Of a stretch of 60,119 bases of DNA, positions 27,718-36,767 are shown in pieces. The position numbers and the translations under genes are program-made. The stretch comes from Collinsella sp. (GTDB taxonomy: Bacteria; Actinomycetota; Coriobacteriia; Coriobacteriales; Coriobacteriaceae): the NCBI GenBank assembly GCA_014871665.1, contig WGSL01000003.1:1-60119 (forward strand), in the 5' to 3' direction. Position 1 is the first letter of the stretch; every line of letters starts with the position of its first letter. The notes under the pieces are model-generated. The model did no database searches, was not told where the DNA came from, and saw nothing but the letters and a program-made list of their open reading frames with translations.

Positions 27718-28818
27718 ATGGCTGCAATTTTCAATAGCCCCAGCAAGTACATCCAGGGTCCGGACGAGCTCGCCAAGCTCGGCTCTTACGTTGAGCCGCT
27801 CGGCGCTAAGGCCCTCGTCATCGTGACGCCTTCGGGCAAGAAGCGCGTCGGTGCCAAGATCGAGGGCGGTTTTACCGAGGCTAAGGCCGAGCTGCTGTTT
27901 GAGGACTTTAACGGCGAGTGCTCCAAGGGCGAGGTCGATCGCCTGGTTGCGCTCGCTCGCGACAACGGTTGCGACATCATCGTCGGCGTCGGTGGCGGCA
28001 AGATCCTCGACACCGCGAAGGCCGTCGCCTATTACCTGGAGTCCCCGGTTATCATTTGCCCCACCATTGCTTCGACCGATGCACCGTGCTCGGCACTTTC
28101 GGTGCTCTACACCGATGACGGCCAGTTCGATAAATATCTCTTCCTTAAGGCAAACCCCAACATTGTCCTGATGGATACGACGGTTATCGCGGCGAGCCCG
28201 GTGCGCCTGACGGTTTCCGGTATGGGCGATGCGCTCGCAACCTATTTCGAGGCCCAGGCGACGCACGATGCCGACGGCGGCACCTGCGCTGGCGGCAAGG
28301 GCGGCATGGCCGGCCTGGCGCTCGCCAAGCTCTGCTACGAGACGCTTATGGCCGATGGCGTCAAGGCCAAGGTTGCGCTGGAGAAGGGTGCGCTCACGCC
28401 TGCCGTCGAGCACATCATCGAGGCCAATACGCTGCTTTCGGGCATTGGCTTTGAGAGCTCGGGCCTTGCTGCTGCTCATGCCATCCACAATGGTCTGACG
28501 ATGCTGCCCGAGTGCCACGGCATGTATCACGGCGAGAAGGTCGCCTTCGGCACTATCGTCCAGCTGGTACTCGAGGATGCCCCGACCGAGAAGCTCGAGG
28601 AAGTCTTGGGCTTCTGCATTGAGCTTGGCCTGCCGGTCACGATGAAGGAACTTGGCGTTGCCGAGCTTACGCGCGAGCAGGCCATGATTGTTGCCGAGGC
28701 CGCCTGCGCACCCGATGACACCATGTGCAACATGCCCTTTGAGGTGACGCCCGAGATGGTCGCAAACGCCATCCTGGGTGCCGACGCTCTGGGCCACTAC
28801 TATCTCATGGATGAGTAA
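27718..28818 (+). CDS. gldA: Glycerol dehydrogenase
   Basis: A 366-residue NAD-dependent, zinc-type member of the iron alcohol dehydrogenase superfamily that interconverts glycerol and dihydroxyacetone. Seen are the N-terminal KYIQGPDEL, the NAD loop GVGGGKILDTAKA near residue 93, ICPTIASTDAPCSALSV near 117, and the metal ligands Asp in GMGDALATYF (about 170), His in AAAHAIHNGL (about 253) and His in MYHGEKVAFG (about 270). It is preceded and followed by terminators, so it is expressed alone. Confidence 0.95.
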   Translation: MAAIFNSPSKYIQGPDELAKLGSYVEPLGAKALVIVTPSGKKRVGAKIEGGFTEAKAELLFEDFNGECSKGEVDRLVALARDNGCDIIVGVGGGKILDTAKAVAYYLESPVIICPTIASTDAPCSALSVLYTDDGQFDKYLFLKANPNIVLMDTTVIAASPVRLTVSGMGDALATYFEAQATHDADGGTCAGGKGGMAGLALAKLCYETLMADGVKAKVALEKGALTPAVEHIIEANTLLSGIGFESSGLAAAHAIHNGLTMLPECHGMYHGEKVAFGTIVQLVLEDAPTEKLEEVLGFCIELGLPVTMKELGVAELTREQAMIVAEAACAPDDTMCNMPFEVTPEMVANAILGADALGHYYLMDE

Positions 28819-28830
28819 ATCAAGCTAAGG

Positions 28831-28866
28831 AAGGGGCAAAGCCAACAGATGGCTTTGCCCCTTTTT
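28831..28866 (+). terminator. Terminator of gldA
   Basis: AAGGGGCAAAGCC pairs with GGCTTTGCCCCTT, then a T-run. A second dyad, TGGTGCAAAG/CTTTGCACCA, follows at 28871-28902. Confidence 0.9.
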
Positions 28867-28931
28867 GCTATGGTGCAAAGGGGCAAGGTTTCTTTGCACC
28901 AATTGTTGTTTGATGAAGGGCGGATTCTCGT

Positions 28932-29438
28932 ATGGCGCTTCCTATGGTTTACGGCGGTCCCGGCCGGTATGTTCAGGGGCCGGGGGAGCTTTCGCGCCAG
29001 GGCAGGTATTTGTCATGGTTGGGCTGCGCTGCCTATGTCTTGTTTGACCAGGGCACCGAGGATCGGCTGTGCAGGCAGATCGTCGATGGATTTCTGGACG
29101 AAGATCTAAGCGAGCCGTTCTTTAAGATTTATGATGGTCCGTGTACGGAAGAGGCCGTTGTCGAAATGGCTAAGGAAGCCCAGGCCGAGTATTGCGACAT
29201 GGTAGTGGGTATTGGCGGCGGCAAAATGCTCGATATCGCCAAGGCCGTTGCGTTTTATGCCGAGTTGCCGTTGTGCGTATGCCCCACGGCGGCGTCGATG
29301 GACGGTCCGTGCAGCGTGATTTCCGATGGCGACCTGCAGGGTGTTGCAAATGCGGTCTTTAGAAACGAGCGTAATATGGCCAACGAGCAGGCCAAGGTGA
29401 CCAAACAAAAGCTCGTGCAGCTCATGCGCGAGGCATAG
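28932..29438 (+). pseudogene. Glycerol dehydrogenase paralogue with metal domain deleted in frame
   Basis: A 168-residue remnant. It aligns with gldA through the N-terminus (GRYVQGPGEL), the NAD loop GIGGGKMLDIAKA and VCPTAASMDGPCS. It then jumps straight to what looks like the family's C-terminal helix (DLQGVANAVFRNERNMANEQ). Compared with the 366-residue gldA, roughly 200 residues holding all metal ligands are gone, but the frame stays open. It cannot be a normal dehydrogenase. It may be decaying, or a short NAD-binding protein. Identity with gldA is moderate, so this was an older paralogue and not a fresh copy. Confidence 0.75.
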
Positions 29439-29589
29439 CTTGGCGCTTGATCGACCTTGTGCAATCGAGGCGGCGATAGGCCATAGACTATTTGCCTCAA
29501 AGGTGCGCCGCGTGTAATTTGCCCGAGGTGTGAACCGATGGCGTATCATTATCTCTTGCTTGTTTGCACTGCTCAGGGAGGGGCCGCGC

Positions 29590-30843
29590 ATGGCGCAGGA
29601 ACACGATCTGTTTGATGACATTATCGAGATCAGCAAGGGTTTCGACTTTCTTAAAAATCCGCTTGGCGGCGTGACCGATGCACTCGATCCGTCGGCGCCG
29701 CAGTGGAATCCTGCCGACTACAAGGAGCGCCCGCGCGGCAATACCATTCCGTGCCTGACCTGCAAAAACGAAAAGAGCGGCTGCACCGCGTGCATGGACG
29801 TGTGCCCGGTCAACGCTATCGAGGTCGAGGAAGACGCCATCGAGATCCTCGACTCCTGCCGCAAGTGCGGTCTGTGCGCCGCTGCCTGCCCGACCGAGGC
29901 GATCATCTCGCCGCGCTTGGCGCCCAAAAACCTGTATGACGATATCGTCTCTGCTGCTACGAGCCACGAGACCGCCTACGTCACCTGCACGCGCGCCCTC
30001 AAGCGCATGCCGCGTGAGAACGAGGTCGTCGTTGCCTGCGTGGGCGATATTACGGCCGAGACCTGGTTCTCGGTACTGGCGGACTATCCCAACGTGAGTG
30101 TGTACCTGCCACTGGGTGTGTGCGACAAATGCCGCAGCACCGGCGGTGAGGACATTCTGGGCGAGGCGATTGCGAAGGCCGAGGAGTGGTCTGGCACGGG
30201 TATGGGCTTGGAGGTCGACCCCAAGAGCCTCAAGTGCCATAAGCTTCGCGAGTACGAACGCAAGGAGTACATGGAAAAGATTGCCCGCACCACGGGCCTG
30301 ACGGTGACCAAGCTCAACCCGGCGACGGCGGCGCTGGCCTCGGTGACGCAAAAGCTCAAGGCCCATCGCCATCAGATTACCCAGCTGGAGCGCACGCTCA
30401 ACACCATGTGCGGCACCACGACGACCAAGCGTCGCCGTTCGCTCACGCACGGGCGCCAGCTGGTGCTCTCGACGCTGCAAAACCACCCCGAGCTTGCCCA
30501 GAATATGCAGGTGAGCACACCGGAGTGCGATTTTGACAAGTGCACGTCGTGCGGCGAGTGCGTCAATGTATGCCCCACGTTCGCCTGCGATTTGGTGGGA
30601 AGCGGCCGCTTTGCGTTGGAGTCGACGTATTGCTTGGGCTGCGGTGCCTGCGTCAAGGTGTGCCCCGAGCATGCGCTCAAGTTGGTTGAGCATGACGCGT
30701 CCAATCTGGTCGTCGTCGACCCCGAGGCCGAGGAAAAGGCCGCCCAGAAGGCGAAGGCTCACGAAGAAGCTGAGAAGGTCAAGGCCGAAGCAAAGGCCAA
30801 GCTCGACAAGATGCTCGATCAGGTGGAGAAGCTCGCGGACTAG
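29590..30843 (+). CDS. Polyferredoxin with four [4Fe-4S] motifs
   Basis: A 417-residue iron-sulfur protein, probably an electron carrier or a module of an anaerobic redox complex. It has two N-terminal cluster motifs (CLTCKNEKSGCTACMDVCP and CRKCGLCAAACP), a central 190-residue region with further cysteines (including CDKCRS), and two C-terminal clusters (CTSCGECVNVCP and CLGCGACVKVCP). It ends in a charged coiled coil (AEEKAAQKAKAHEEAEKVKAE). The start ATG 29590 is behind AGGGAGG. No signal peptide or partner dehydrogenase gene is adjacent. The exact partner is unknown. Confidence 0.85.
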   Translation: MAQEHDLFDDIIEISKGFDFLKNPLGGVTDALDPSAPQWNPADYKERPRGNTIPCLTCKNEKSGCTACMDVCPVNAIEVEEDAIEILDSCRKCGLCAAACPTEAIISPRLAPKNLYDDIVSAATSHETAYVTCTRALKRMPRENEVVVACVGDITAETWFSVLADYPNVSVYLPLGVCDKCRSTGGEDILGEAIAKAEEWSGTGMGLEVDPKSLKCHKLREYERKEYMEKIARTTGLTVTKLNPATAALASVTQKLKAHRHQITQLERTLNTMCGTTTTKRRRSLTHGRQLVLSTLQNHPELAQNMQVSTPECDFDKCTSCGECVNVCPTFACDLVGSGRFALESTYCLGCGACVKVCPEHALKLVEHDASNLVVVDPEAEEKAAQKAKAHEEAEKVKAEAKAKLDKMLDQVEKLAD

Positions 30844-30957
30844 CCAGCGACCCCAATCTTTGCTTCATTTGCGCCGCCGCGGTGTCCGGATTCGCCCGGA
30901 TGCTGCGGCGGCGCTATACTTATGCAGTTTGAAGTACCTGTACCAAAAGGAGCTGTC

Positions 30958-32034
30958 GTGTCCCTTTCCATCGGTATCGTGGGCCTGCCCAACGTGGGCA
31001 AGTCGACGCTGTTCACCGCGCTTACCAAAAAGACCGGCCTTGCCGCCAACTACCCGTTTGCCACGATCGACCCCAACGTGGGCATCGTCGATGTGCCCGA
31101 TAGCCGCCTGCAAAAGCTCGCCGACATCGTCAACCCCGGCCGCATTGTGCCGGCTACGGTCGAGTTTGTCGACATCGCGGGCCTGGTGAAGGGTGCCAAC
31201 GAGGGCGAGGGCTTGGGCAACCAGTTCTTGGCAAACATCCGCGAGACCGATGCCATCTGCGAGGTCGTGCGTTACTTTAAGGACCCCAACGTTATGCGCG
31301 AGGTGGGCCGCACGGGCGAGTTCGTCGATCCTGCCGGCGATGCCGACACCATCATGACCGAGCTCATCCTGGCCGACATGGGCACGCTCGAGAAGCAGCT
31401 GCCCAAGCTCGAGAAGGAGGCCAAGCGCGACAAGGAGCTCATGCCCAAGTTCGAGGTCGCCAAGCGTCTGCTCGCCTGGCTCAACGAGGGCAAGCGCGCC
31501 GCATCCATGGAGATGACCGACGAGGAGCGTGCCGCCGCCAAGGGCCTGTTCCTGCTCACCATGAAGCCCATCCTGTATGTTGCCAACGTGGACGAGGATA
31601 TGCTCAACGACGATCTGGCGCCCATCGATGGCGTCAAGCCGCTGTCCATCTGCGCCAAGATCGAGGCAGAGCTTTCCGAGCTCGATCCCGAGGACGCCGC
31701 CGACTACCTGGAGAGCCTGGGCCTGGAGCAGCCCGGCCTGGACGTGCTCGCTCAGGCTGCCTACAAGCTGCTCGGCCTGCAGTCGTTCTTTACGGCCGGC
31801 GAGATGGAGGTCAAGGCCTGGACGGTTCGTCAGGGCGCGATCGCCCCGCAGGCCGCCGGCGTCATCCACACCGATTTTGAGCGCGGCTTTATTAAGGCCG
31901 AGGTCATTGGCTACGACGACTACATCGAGCTCGGCGGCGAGCAGGGCGCCAAGGCCGCCGGCAAGTTGCGTATTGAGGGCAAGGACTATGTCATGGCCGA
32001 TGGCGACGTCGTGCACTTCCGCTTTAACGTGTAA
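30958..32034 (+). CDS. ychF: Redox-regulated ATPase YchF (Obg-family P-loop protein)
   Basis: A 358-residue translation-associated ATPase related to Obg GTPases. G1 is GLPNVGKSTL, the switch/G3 region is VEFVDIAGLVKGA, and FLANIRETDAICEVVR follows. YchF binds ATP because the G4 motif is altered, which fits LYVANVDED here. The C-terminal TGS domain includes FFTAGEMEVKAWTVRQG and the ending DYVMADGDVVHFRFN. The start is GTG 30958 behind AAAAGGAG; the upstream ATG at 30922 has no site. Confidence 0.96.
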   Translation: MSLSIGIVGLPNVGKSTLFTALTKKTGLAANYPFATIDPNVGIVDVPDSRLQKLADIVNPGRIVPATVEFVDIAGLVKGANEGEGLGNQFLANIRETDAICEVVRYFKDPNVMREVGRTGEFVDPAGDADTIMTELILADMGTLEKQLPKLEKEAKRDKELMPKFEVAKRLLAWLNEGKRAASMEMTDEERAAAKGLFLLTMKPILYVANVDEDMLNDDLAPIDGVKPLSICAKIEAELSELDPEDAADYLESLGLEQPGLDVLAQAAYKLLGLQSFFTAGEMEVKAWTVRQGAIAPQAAGVIHTDFERGFIKAEVIGYDDYIELGGEQGAKAAGKLRIEGKDYVMADGDVVHFRFNV

Positions 32035-32045
32035 GGACGACGCAT

Positions 32046-32429
32046 ATGTTCAAATATGGCAAAAAAGCTGGCTACATGGGTATTGCGCTGCTCGTACTTG
32101 CGGTGATTCCGCTGGTGGTCGCAGCGTGTGTTATCCCCAACATTGGCCCCGAGGTGGCAACGAAGTTTAACGCCGCCGGCGAGGTGACGCGCTGGGGTAA
32201 GAGCTACGAGCTGCTGGCACTGCCGGTACTCAATCTGCTGCTGAGCGTGGCGACGTACTTTACGGCGGGACGCCAAGCCAAGAACAATGACGACTCCGCC
32301 GCCATGGCGCGCATCGTGTGCGAGCGCTACCTGCGCAACGGTTGCATTACGGGTGTGTTCCTCAACGTGATCAACGTTTACTTTATGTACTCGGCGATTA
32401 CCGGAACGGGCTTTGGCTTTGGTTTCTAG
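32046..32429 (+). CDS. Small membrane protein, DUF1648-like
   Basis: A 127-residue protein with three predicted membrane spans: residues 9-32, about 56-72 and about 98-120. The segment PNIGPEVATKFNAAGEVTRWG matches the DUF1648 theme found in SdpI-like immunity and membrane proteins. It starts 11 bases after ychF, so it may be co-transcribed. The function is unknown. Confidence 0.7.
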   Translation: MFKYGKKAGYMGIALLVLAVIPLVVAACVIPNIGPEVATKFNAAGEVTRWGKSYELLALPVLNLLLSVATYFTAGRQAKNNDDSAAMARIVCERYLRNGCITGVFLNVINVYFMYSAITGTGFGFGF

Positions 32430-32438
32430 CTTGTCCTT

Positions 32439-32828
32439 TTAGGCAACGAGCCTGCAAGCATATTCGATGGCTGCTGCGAGGCCGCCGCTCGATCGTGGTT
32501 GAAAGACTGCATCGGCGGCGGCCTCGTTTTCGTATCCGGCGCCGCGAAGGGCGAGTGCTATGCCGGCTTCTAAAAGGAGCGGCAGGCCGCGTTGGCTGGT
32601 TGCGATTACGGCAGCCTGATTGAGCGAGCAGCCGTGCGTTTGGCATCGGATGGCAAGTTCACCTCGCGCCGGGCAAGGGACCAGAACGGCGGCGACGCGA
32701 CTTGATAGCAATGCAAATGCTGTGCGCTCATCGGGCGAAAGGCATTCAGCTTCAACGACGACGAGCTTGGGCGGCGCGCTGTTTGTGCGAAGCGTGGCTC
32801 GGTACATGCGGACCGAAGAACCCGACAT
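32439..32828 (-). CDS. Hypothetical protein divergent from an XRE regulator
   Basis: A 129-residue soluble protein I do not recognise. It is preceded by AGGAG at good spacing, which supports expression. It has Ala/Val-rich strands (KLVVVEAE, AAVLVPCP, AAVIATSQRGLPLLLEAG) suggesting an alpha/beta fold. It faces away from the HTH gene across a 24-bp palindrome, so it is probably that regulator's target. The reason to keep it as a gene is the ribosome site and the shared operator. Confidence 0.6.
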   Translation of the reverse strand: MSGSSVRMYRATLRTNSAPPKLVVVEAECLSPDERTAFALLSSRVAAVLVPCPARGELAIRCQTHGCSLNQAAVIATSQRGLPLLLEAGIALALRGAGYENEAAADAVFQPRSSGGLAAAIEYACRLVA

Positions 32829-32851
32829 AGAAAACTCCTGTGTATTCGGGA

Positions 32852-32875
32852 AAACGTAAACTATAGTTTACGTTT
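32852..32875. promoter_or_regulatory. 24-bp perfect palindrome, probable operator
   Basis: Each half is AAACGTAAACTA or its complement, with no spacer and no mismatch. It lies between the divergent hypothetical gene and the XRE regulator, overlapping the likely -10 region of one or both. This is the usual place for an XRE autoregulatory site. Confidence 0.75.
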
Positions 32876-32904
32876 ATGTTCGGCTCCATTTCAAACTCGG
32901 CTGC

Positions 32905-33123
32905 ATGGACGAACGTGCGAAACAGATTCTTGGCAGGCGGGTCGAAGAGACACGCAGGGACCTTGGTATCTCCAAGGTTGATTTTTGTGTGGCGACAGGA
33001 ATCAGCCGACCCTACCTCGACCGAATCGAAGATGGGACGGCAAATTTCACGCTCAAGGTTCTATTTAAGATCGCGCCCGCACTCGGCATGACGGTGTCAG
33101 AGCTTCTCGAGGGTATCGAATAG
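32905..33123 (+). CDS. XRE-family HTH transcriptional regulator
   Basis: A 72-residue single-domain Cro/CI-type DNA-binding protein. The HTH is KVDFCVATGISRPYLDRIEDG at about residues 24-44, followed by LKVLFKIAPALGMTVSELL. It has no effector domain, so it probably acts as a constitutive repressor at the palindrome immediately upstream. The start ATG 32905 is without a strong ribosome site, and translation may be weak or near-leaderless. Confidence 0.85.
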   Translation: MDERAKQILGRRVEETRRDLGISKVDFCVATGISRPYLDRIEDGTANFTLKVLFKIAPALGMTVSELLEGIE

Positions 33124-33145
33124 GGGATACCCGTCGACAACTGAA

Positions 33146-34159
33146 TTACGCCATCAGGATGCGGTCGTGGTTGACTTGGCTGTAGAACAGGCGCTGAATC
33201 TCGGCCGCATCACGTGACTGGCCGAGTGCCCACATGGTTTTGGCCACGAGCGTCTCGGTGGTCATGTCGTCGCCGCGCAGAATGCCCGGATGATCGGCGT
33301 AAGCACGGCCGACCTCGTAAACGCCCAGATCGAGGCCCTCTTCGGGGACCTGCGTGGTCATAACGACGGTGCGGCCCGAATCGACCCAGCGGAAAATTGC
33401 CTCTTGGAATGACTCGCCCGACTCACCAAACTCGGGGATACCGCCAATGCCAAAGGTCTCCAGGATTACGGCATCGTAGCCATCGGCCAGGGCGTCCAGG
33501 ATGCCCGGGTTCACGCCGGGCGTGAGCTTAAGGACAAACACACGCGGGTCAATACTGTCGTAGAAACGCACCGGGTTTTCGCCCTGATGAGTGCCGTGGA
33601 GCCCGTTGCGCACGATGCGGTCGTTGCGGATGTAGGCAATGGGCGGATAGTTGACGCTAATGAACGCGTTAAAGCTCATGGTGCGCTGCTTGCGGGCGCG
33701 CGTGCCGGCAATGGCGACGCCACCAAACACAATCGACACATCGTGCGAGTGCTCGTCGAGCGCATAGAGCAGGCTCTGGTACAGATTGAGCTTGGCGTCG
33801 GTAAAGGGGTTGCCCATGGGCTTTTGCGAGCCGGTGAGTACGATGGGCTTGGGGCTGTCCTGAATCAGATAGGAAAGTGCTGCCGCGGTATAGCTCATGG
33901 TGTCGGTGCCGTGCAGAATCACGAAGCCGTCGTGGTCGGCATAGCCTTCGACGATGACGTCGCGGATACGCATCCAGTCACTGGGACGCATATTGGTGCT
34001 GTCGATGTTCATGGGCTGTACCACGTCGAGCTCGCAGAGGCCCGAGATCTCGGGGACGCTCTGGGCGAGCTCCTCACCGGTCAGGGCGGGGGAGAGACCG
34101 TTGCCGTCTTCGGTCGATGCGATGGTGCCGCCCGTGGCGATGAGAAGGATGCGTTTCAT
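33146..34159 (-). CDS. ansA: L-asparaginase, type I
   Basis: Hydrolyses asparagine to aspartate and ammonia in the cytosol. The 337 residues show both catalytic threonine motifs: IATGGTIAST at residues 7-16 and ILHGTDTMSYTAAAL near 82. No signal peptide is present, which favours the cytoplasmic type I enzyme. The start at 34159 (MKRILLIATGG) is preceded by AGGA about 11 bases upstream; 24 more codons in frame lack a site. It is convergent with the XRE gene and divergent from guaA. Confidence 0.95.
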   Translation of the reverse strand: MKRILLIATGGTIASTEDGNGLSPALTGEELAQSVPEISGLCELDVVQPMNIDSTNMRPSDWMRIRDVIVEGYADHDGFVILHGTDTMSYTAAALSYLIQDSPKPIVLTGSQKPMGNPFTDAKLNLYQSLLYALDEHSHDVSIVFGGVAIAGTRARKQRTMSFNAFISVNYPPIAYIRNDRIVRNGLHGTHQGENPVRFYDSIDPRVFVLKLTPGVNPGILDALADGYDAVILETFGIGGIPEFGESGESFQEAIFRWVDSGRTVVMTTQVPEEGLDLGVYEVGRAYADHPGILRGDDMTTETLVAKTMWALGQSRDAAEIQRLFYSQVNHDRILMA

Positions 34160-34426
34160 GCTGGTATTCCTATCGTATTTGCCGCCGCAGAGGCGGAATC
34201 GTTCGGCAGTATTGTGGCACAGGGCGTCCAATGTTCAAACGTATTACATCATCCGTAACGTTTGGTAACACTTCAATTGTCGTCAAACAGGGGCCCAGGT
34301 CGTGCGTTTGCCGTGCGCTGATGGCTGCGAGGGGCGAGAAACCCCATATAACGTGTACACTATGAAGGCTATTTTCGTTCATTCACGCGGGTGGGCACCG
34401 GCTCCCCGCCAACAAGAGGGGGAACC

Positions 34427-36025
34427 ATGGATCAAAAGGCTTCCGCAAAGGTCCTCGTACTCGACTTTGGTGCGCAGTACGGTCAGCTCATTGCCCGTCG
34501 CGTCCGCGACCTCAACGTGTATTCCGAGATTGTCCCCTGCGACATCTCGGCCGACGAGATTCGCGAGATGAACGCCTCTGCGCTCATCCTTTCTGGCGGT
34601 CCGGCTTCCGTGTACGCCGAGGACGCTCCGTCCATCGATCCTGCCATCTTTGACCTGGGCCTTCCCGTCCTGGGCTTCTGCTACGGCCATCAGATCACGG
34701 CCGTGACGCTTGGCGGCAAGGTCGGCCACTCCGAGGTGGGCGAGTACGGCCGCGCCACCATCACGCGCACGGCCGGCGCCAAGCTCTTTAACTCCACGCC
34801 CATGGAGCAGACCGTGTGGATGAGCCACCGCGACGCCGTGTCCGAGGTGCCCGAGGGCTTTACCGTTACCGCCAGCACCGACGTGTGCCCGGTTGCCGCC
34901 ATGGAGTGCGTCGAGCGCAAGATTTTCACCACGCAGTTCCACCCCGAGGTCAAGCACTCCGAGTACGGTCAGCAGCTGCTGAGCAACTTCCTGTTTGAGA
35001 TCTGCGGCCTGGAGCCCAACTGGAGCATGGACAACCTGGTCGAGACCATGACGGCCGAGTTCCGCGAGAAGGTCGGCGACGACCGCGTGATTCTGGCCCT
35101 GTCCGGCGGCGTCGACTCCTCCGTCGTGGCCGCCCTGGGCGCCCGTGCCGTGGGCAAGCAGATGACCTGCGTGTTCATCAACCACGGCCTGCTGCGCAAG
35201 GGCGAGCCCGAGCAGGTGGAGGAGGTCTTCACCAAGCAGTTTGACGTCGACTTTATCCACGTTCACGCCGAGGACCGCTATGCCGAGCTTCTGGCTGGCG
35301 TGACCGAGCCCGAGGAGAAGCGCCGCATCATCGGCACGCAGTTCTGGAAAGAGTTCTTCGCGGTTGCTCAGCAGCTTGAGACCGATGGTAAACCCGTGAA
35401 GTACCTGGCTCAGGGCACCATCTACCCCGATATCATCGAGTCCGGCGCTCGCAAGACGGGCGGCAAGACGGCCACCATCAAGAGCCACCACAACCTGATC
35501 CCGTTCCCCGATGGCGTGCATTTCGACCTCATTGAGCCGCTCGACCACTTCTTTAAGGACGAGGTCCGCGCACTTGGTCTGGCGCTGGGCCTGCCGGGTC
35601 ACATCGTGTTCCGTCAGCCCTTCCCGGGCCCGGGTCTGGCCATCCGCATCATCGGTGCAGTCGACAAGGAGAAGCTCGAGATCCTCAAGAACGCCGATGC
35701 TATTGTGCGCGAGGAGCTCGACGCCTACAACCAGCGTCTGTTTGAGCAGACCGGCGAGCGCAACTCCGAGCACAGCTGCTGGCAGTATTTCGCGGTCCTG
35801 CCCGACATCAAGTCCGTTGGCGTCATGGGCGACGAGCGCACCTATCAGCGCCCGATCATCCTGCGTGCCGTCGAGTCCAGCGATGCCATGACCGCCGACT
35901 GGGCCAAGCTGCCCTACGATGTACTGGCCCGCATCTCCGGCCGCATCGTTGCCGAGGTCCCCGGCGCCAACCGCGTGTGCTACGACATCACGTCCAAGCC
36001 GCCCGCGACGATTGAGTGGGAATAA
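34427..36025 (+). CDS. guaA: GMP synthase (glutamine-hydrolysing)
   Basis: Converts XMP to GMP using glutamine and ATP. The 532-residue protein has the GATase half with nucleophile Cys in VLGFCYGHQ near residue 87 and the His-Glu in QFHPEV near 173. The ATP-pyrophosphatase P-loop is LALSGGVDSSV near 220. The dimerisation domain has GLPGHIVFRQPFPGPGLAIR and the ending ITSKPPATIEWE. The start ATG 34427 follows GAGGGGG. I saw no purine riboswitch in the roughly 100-nt leader. Its terminator is at 36044-36086. Confidence 0.97.
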   Translation: MDQKASAKVLVLDFGAQYGQLIARRVRDLNVYSEIVPCDISADEIREMNASALILSGGPASVYAEDAPSIDPAIFDLGLPVLGFCYGHQITAVTLGGKVGHSEVGEYGRATITRTAGAKLFNSTPMEQTVWMSHRDAVSEVPEGFTVTASTDVCPVAAMECVERKIFTTQFHPEVKHSEYGQQLLSNFLFEICGLEPNWSMDNLVETMTAEFREKVGDDRVILALSGGVDSSVVAALGARAVGKQMTCVFINHGLLRKGEPEQVEEVFTKQFDVDFIHVHAEDRYAELLAGVTEPEEKRRIIGTQFWKEFFAVAQQLETDGKPVKYLAQGTIYPDIIESGARKTGGKTATIKSHHNLIPFPDGVHFDLIEPLDHFFKDEVRALGLALGLPGHIVFRQPFPGPGLAIRIIGAVDKEKLEILKNADAIVREELDAYNQRLFEQTGERNSEHSCWQYFAVLPDIKSVGVMGDERTYQRPIILRAVESSDAMTADWAKLPYDVLARISGRIVAEVPGANRVCYDITSKPPATIEWE

Positions 36026-36043
36026 ACGATATTCGTTGATTTC

Positions 36044-36086
36044 AAGCCTCTGACCTGCGAAAACAGGTCGGGGGCTTCTTATTTTG
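36044..36086 (+). terminator. Terminator of guaA
   Basis: AAGCCTCTGACCTG pairs with CAGGTCGGGGGCTT, then CTTATTTT. Confidence 0.9.
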
Positions 36087-36120
36087 CAACCTCTGTGCAA
36101 CCTTTGCGGTTTCGCGCCCC

Positions 36121-36147
36121 GTGAACAGGGGATGTAGCACTGTTCAC
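36121..36147. repeat. Inverted repeat GTGAACAG/CTGTTCAC
   Basis: A perfect 8-bp dyad with an 11-bp spacer just beyond the guaA terminator and before the yjdF stub. Role unknown. Confidence 0.4.
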
Positions 36148-36170
36148 GTCTGGGCCCATGTCGGCACCGA

Positions 36171-36239
36171 TCAATGCCCGCGCTGCTTCTGCTTGCGCTT
36201 CAGCTTCCGCTGCTCGAAGCACGTCGCCCGGGGTTCCTC
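36171..36239 (-). pseudogene. 3' stub of a yjdF-like gene
   Basis: The minus strand reads EQRKLKRKQKQRGH and a stop, nearly identical to the C-terminus of the intact yjdF at 53513 (EQRKLKRKQKHRGH). No upstream yjdF sequence or start remains. It marks a former copy or a recombination scar at the left edge of the accessory region. Confidence 0.7.
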
Positions 36240-36282
36240 GCCAGAGGAGAACTGACCGTTCCTTGCGAAACCGCGAGACCAG

Positions 36283-36708
36283 CTATATCCGCTTGCTGCG
36301 GGCTTGCTTGAGCCAGTTCCTCTTGAAAGAGCCTATACCTCCGAAGAACTTGTTGTACGTCTCACCGTTCTCCTTGGCCTCGCACTTGACCAAGGCAAGT
36401 TCGATGGTGCAGAGGTAATCCGCCACTTGCTCGAGGCGGTAGCCGGTCATCGAGGTCTTGCGGCGTCGGACGACCCCTTTTGAGAGGACCTTGCCCACCG
36501 AGCCGTCTCGCCCACGGAACAGAAGGAACGCATCCTCGCGACCTTCGGCGACCTGTGCTGCGAGATGGAGGGCTGCACCATCGCGCAGGGCCCTTTCCAA
36601 AGCGAAGTGTCGAGCCGAAGTGTTGAGCGTCGGCCCTGAATGTTCAATGGCCGTTGTTTTCTGCCCCTCAAGTGGTGGACTTTTCCTCGGGGCTGTTGAT
36701 TCCCCCAC
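36283..36708 (-). pseudogene. Unrecognised coding fragment
   Basis: A 141-residue open frame. The C-terminal two thirds have protein-like composition and codon use (MTGYRLEQVADYLCTIELAL and NKFFGGIGSFKRNW), while the first 35 residues look non-coding and have no ribosome site. I do not recognise the family. Being beside the yjdF stub, it is most likely the 3' end of a truncated gene. Confidence 0.35.
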
Positions 36709-36767
36709 GCGCCCCTTTCCGTTCTCTGTGTTCCCCTTATACTCCTTGTACGAGGAGGTAAGAAGTC

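Noticed and set aside
34232..34426. Purine riboswitch upstream of guaA
   Set aside because: A CATATAA-like string is present but the conserved loops and pairing P1 strand of the purine riboswitch are not.
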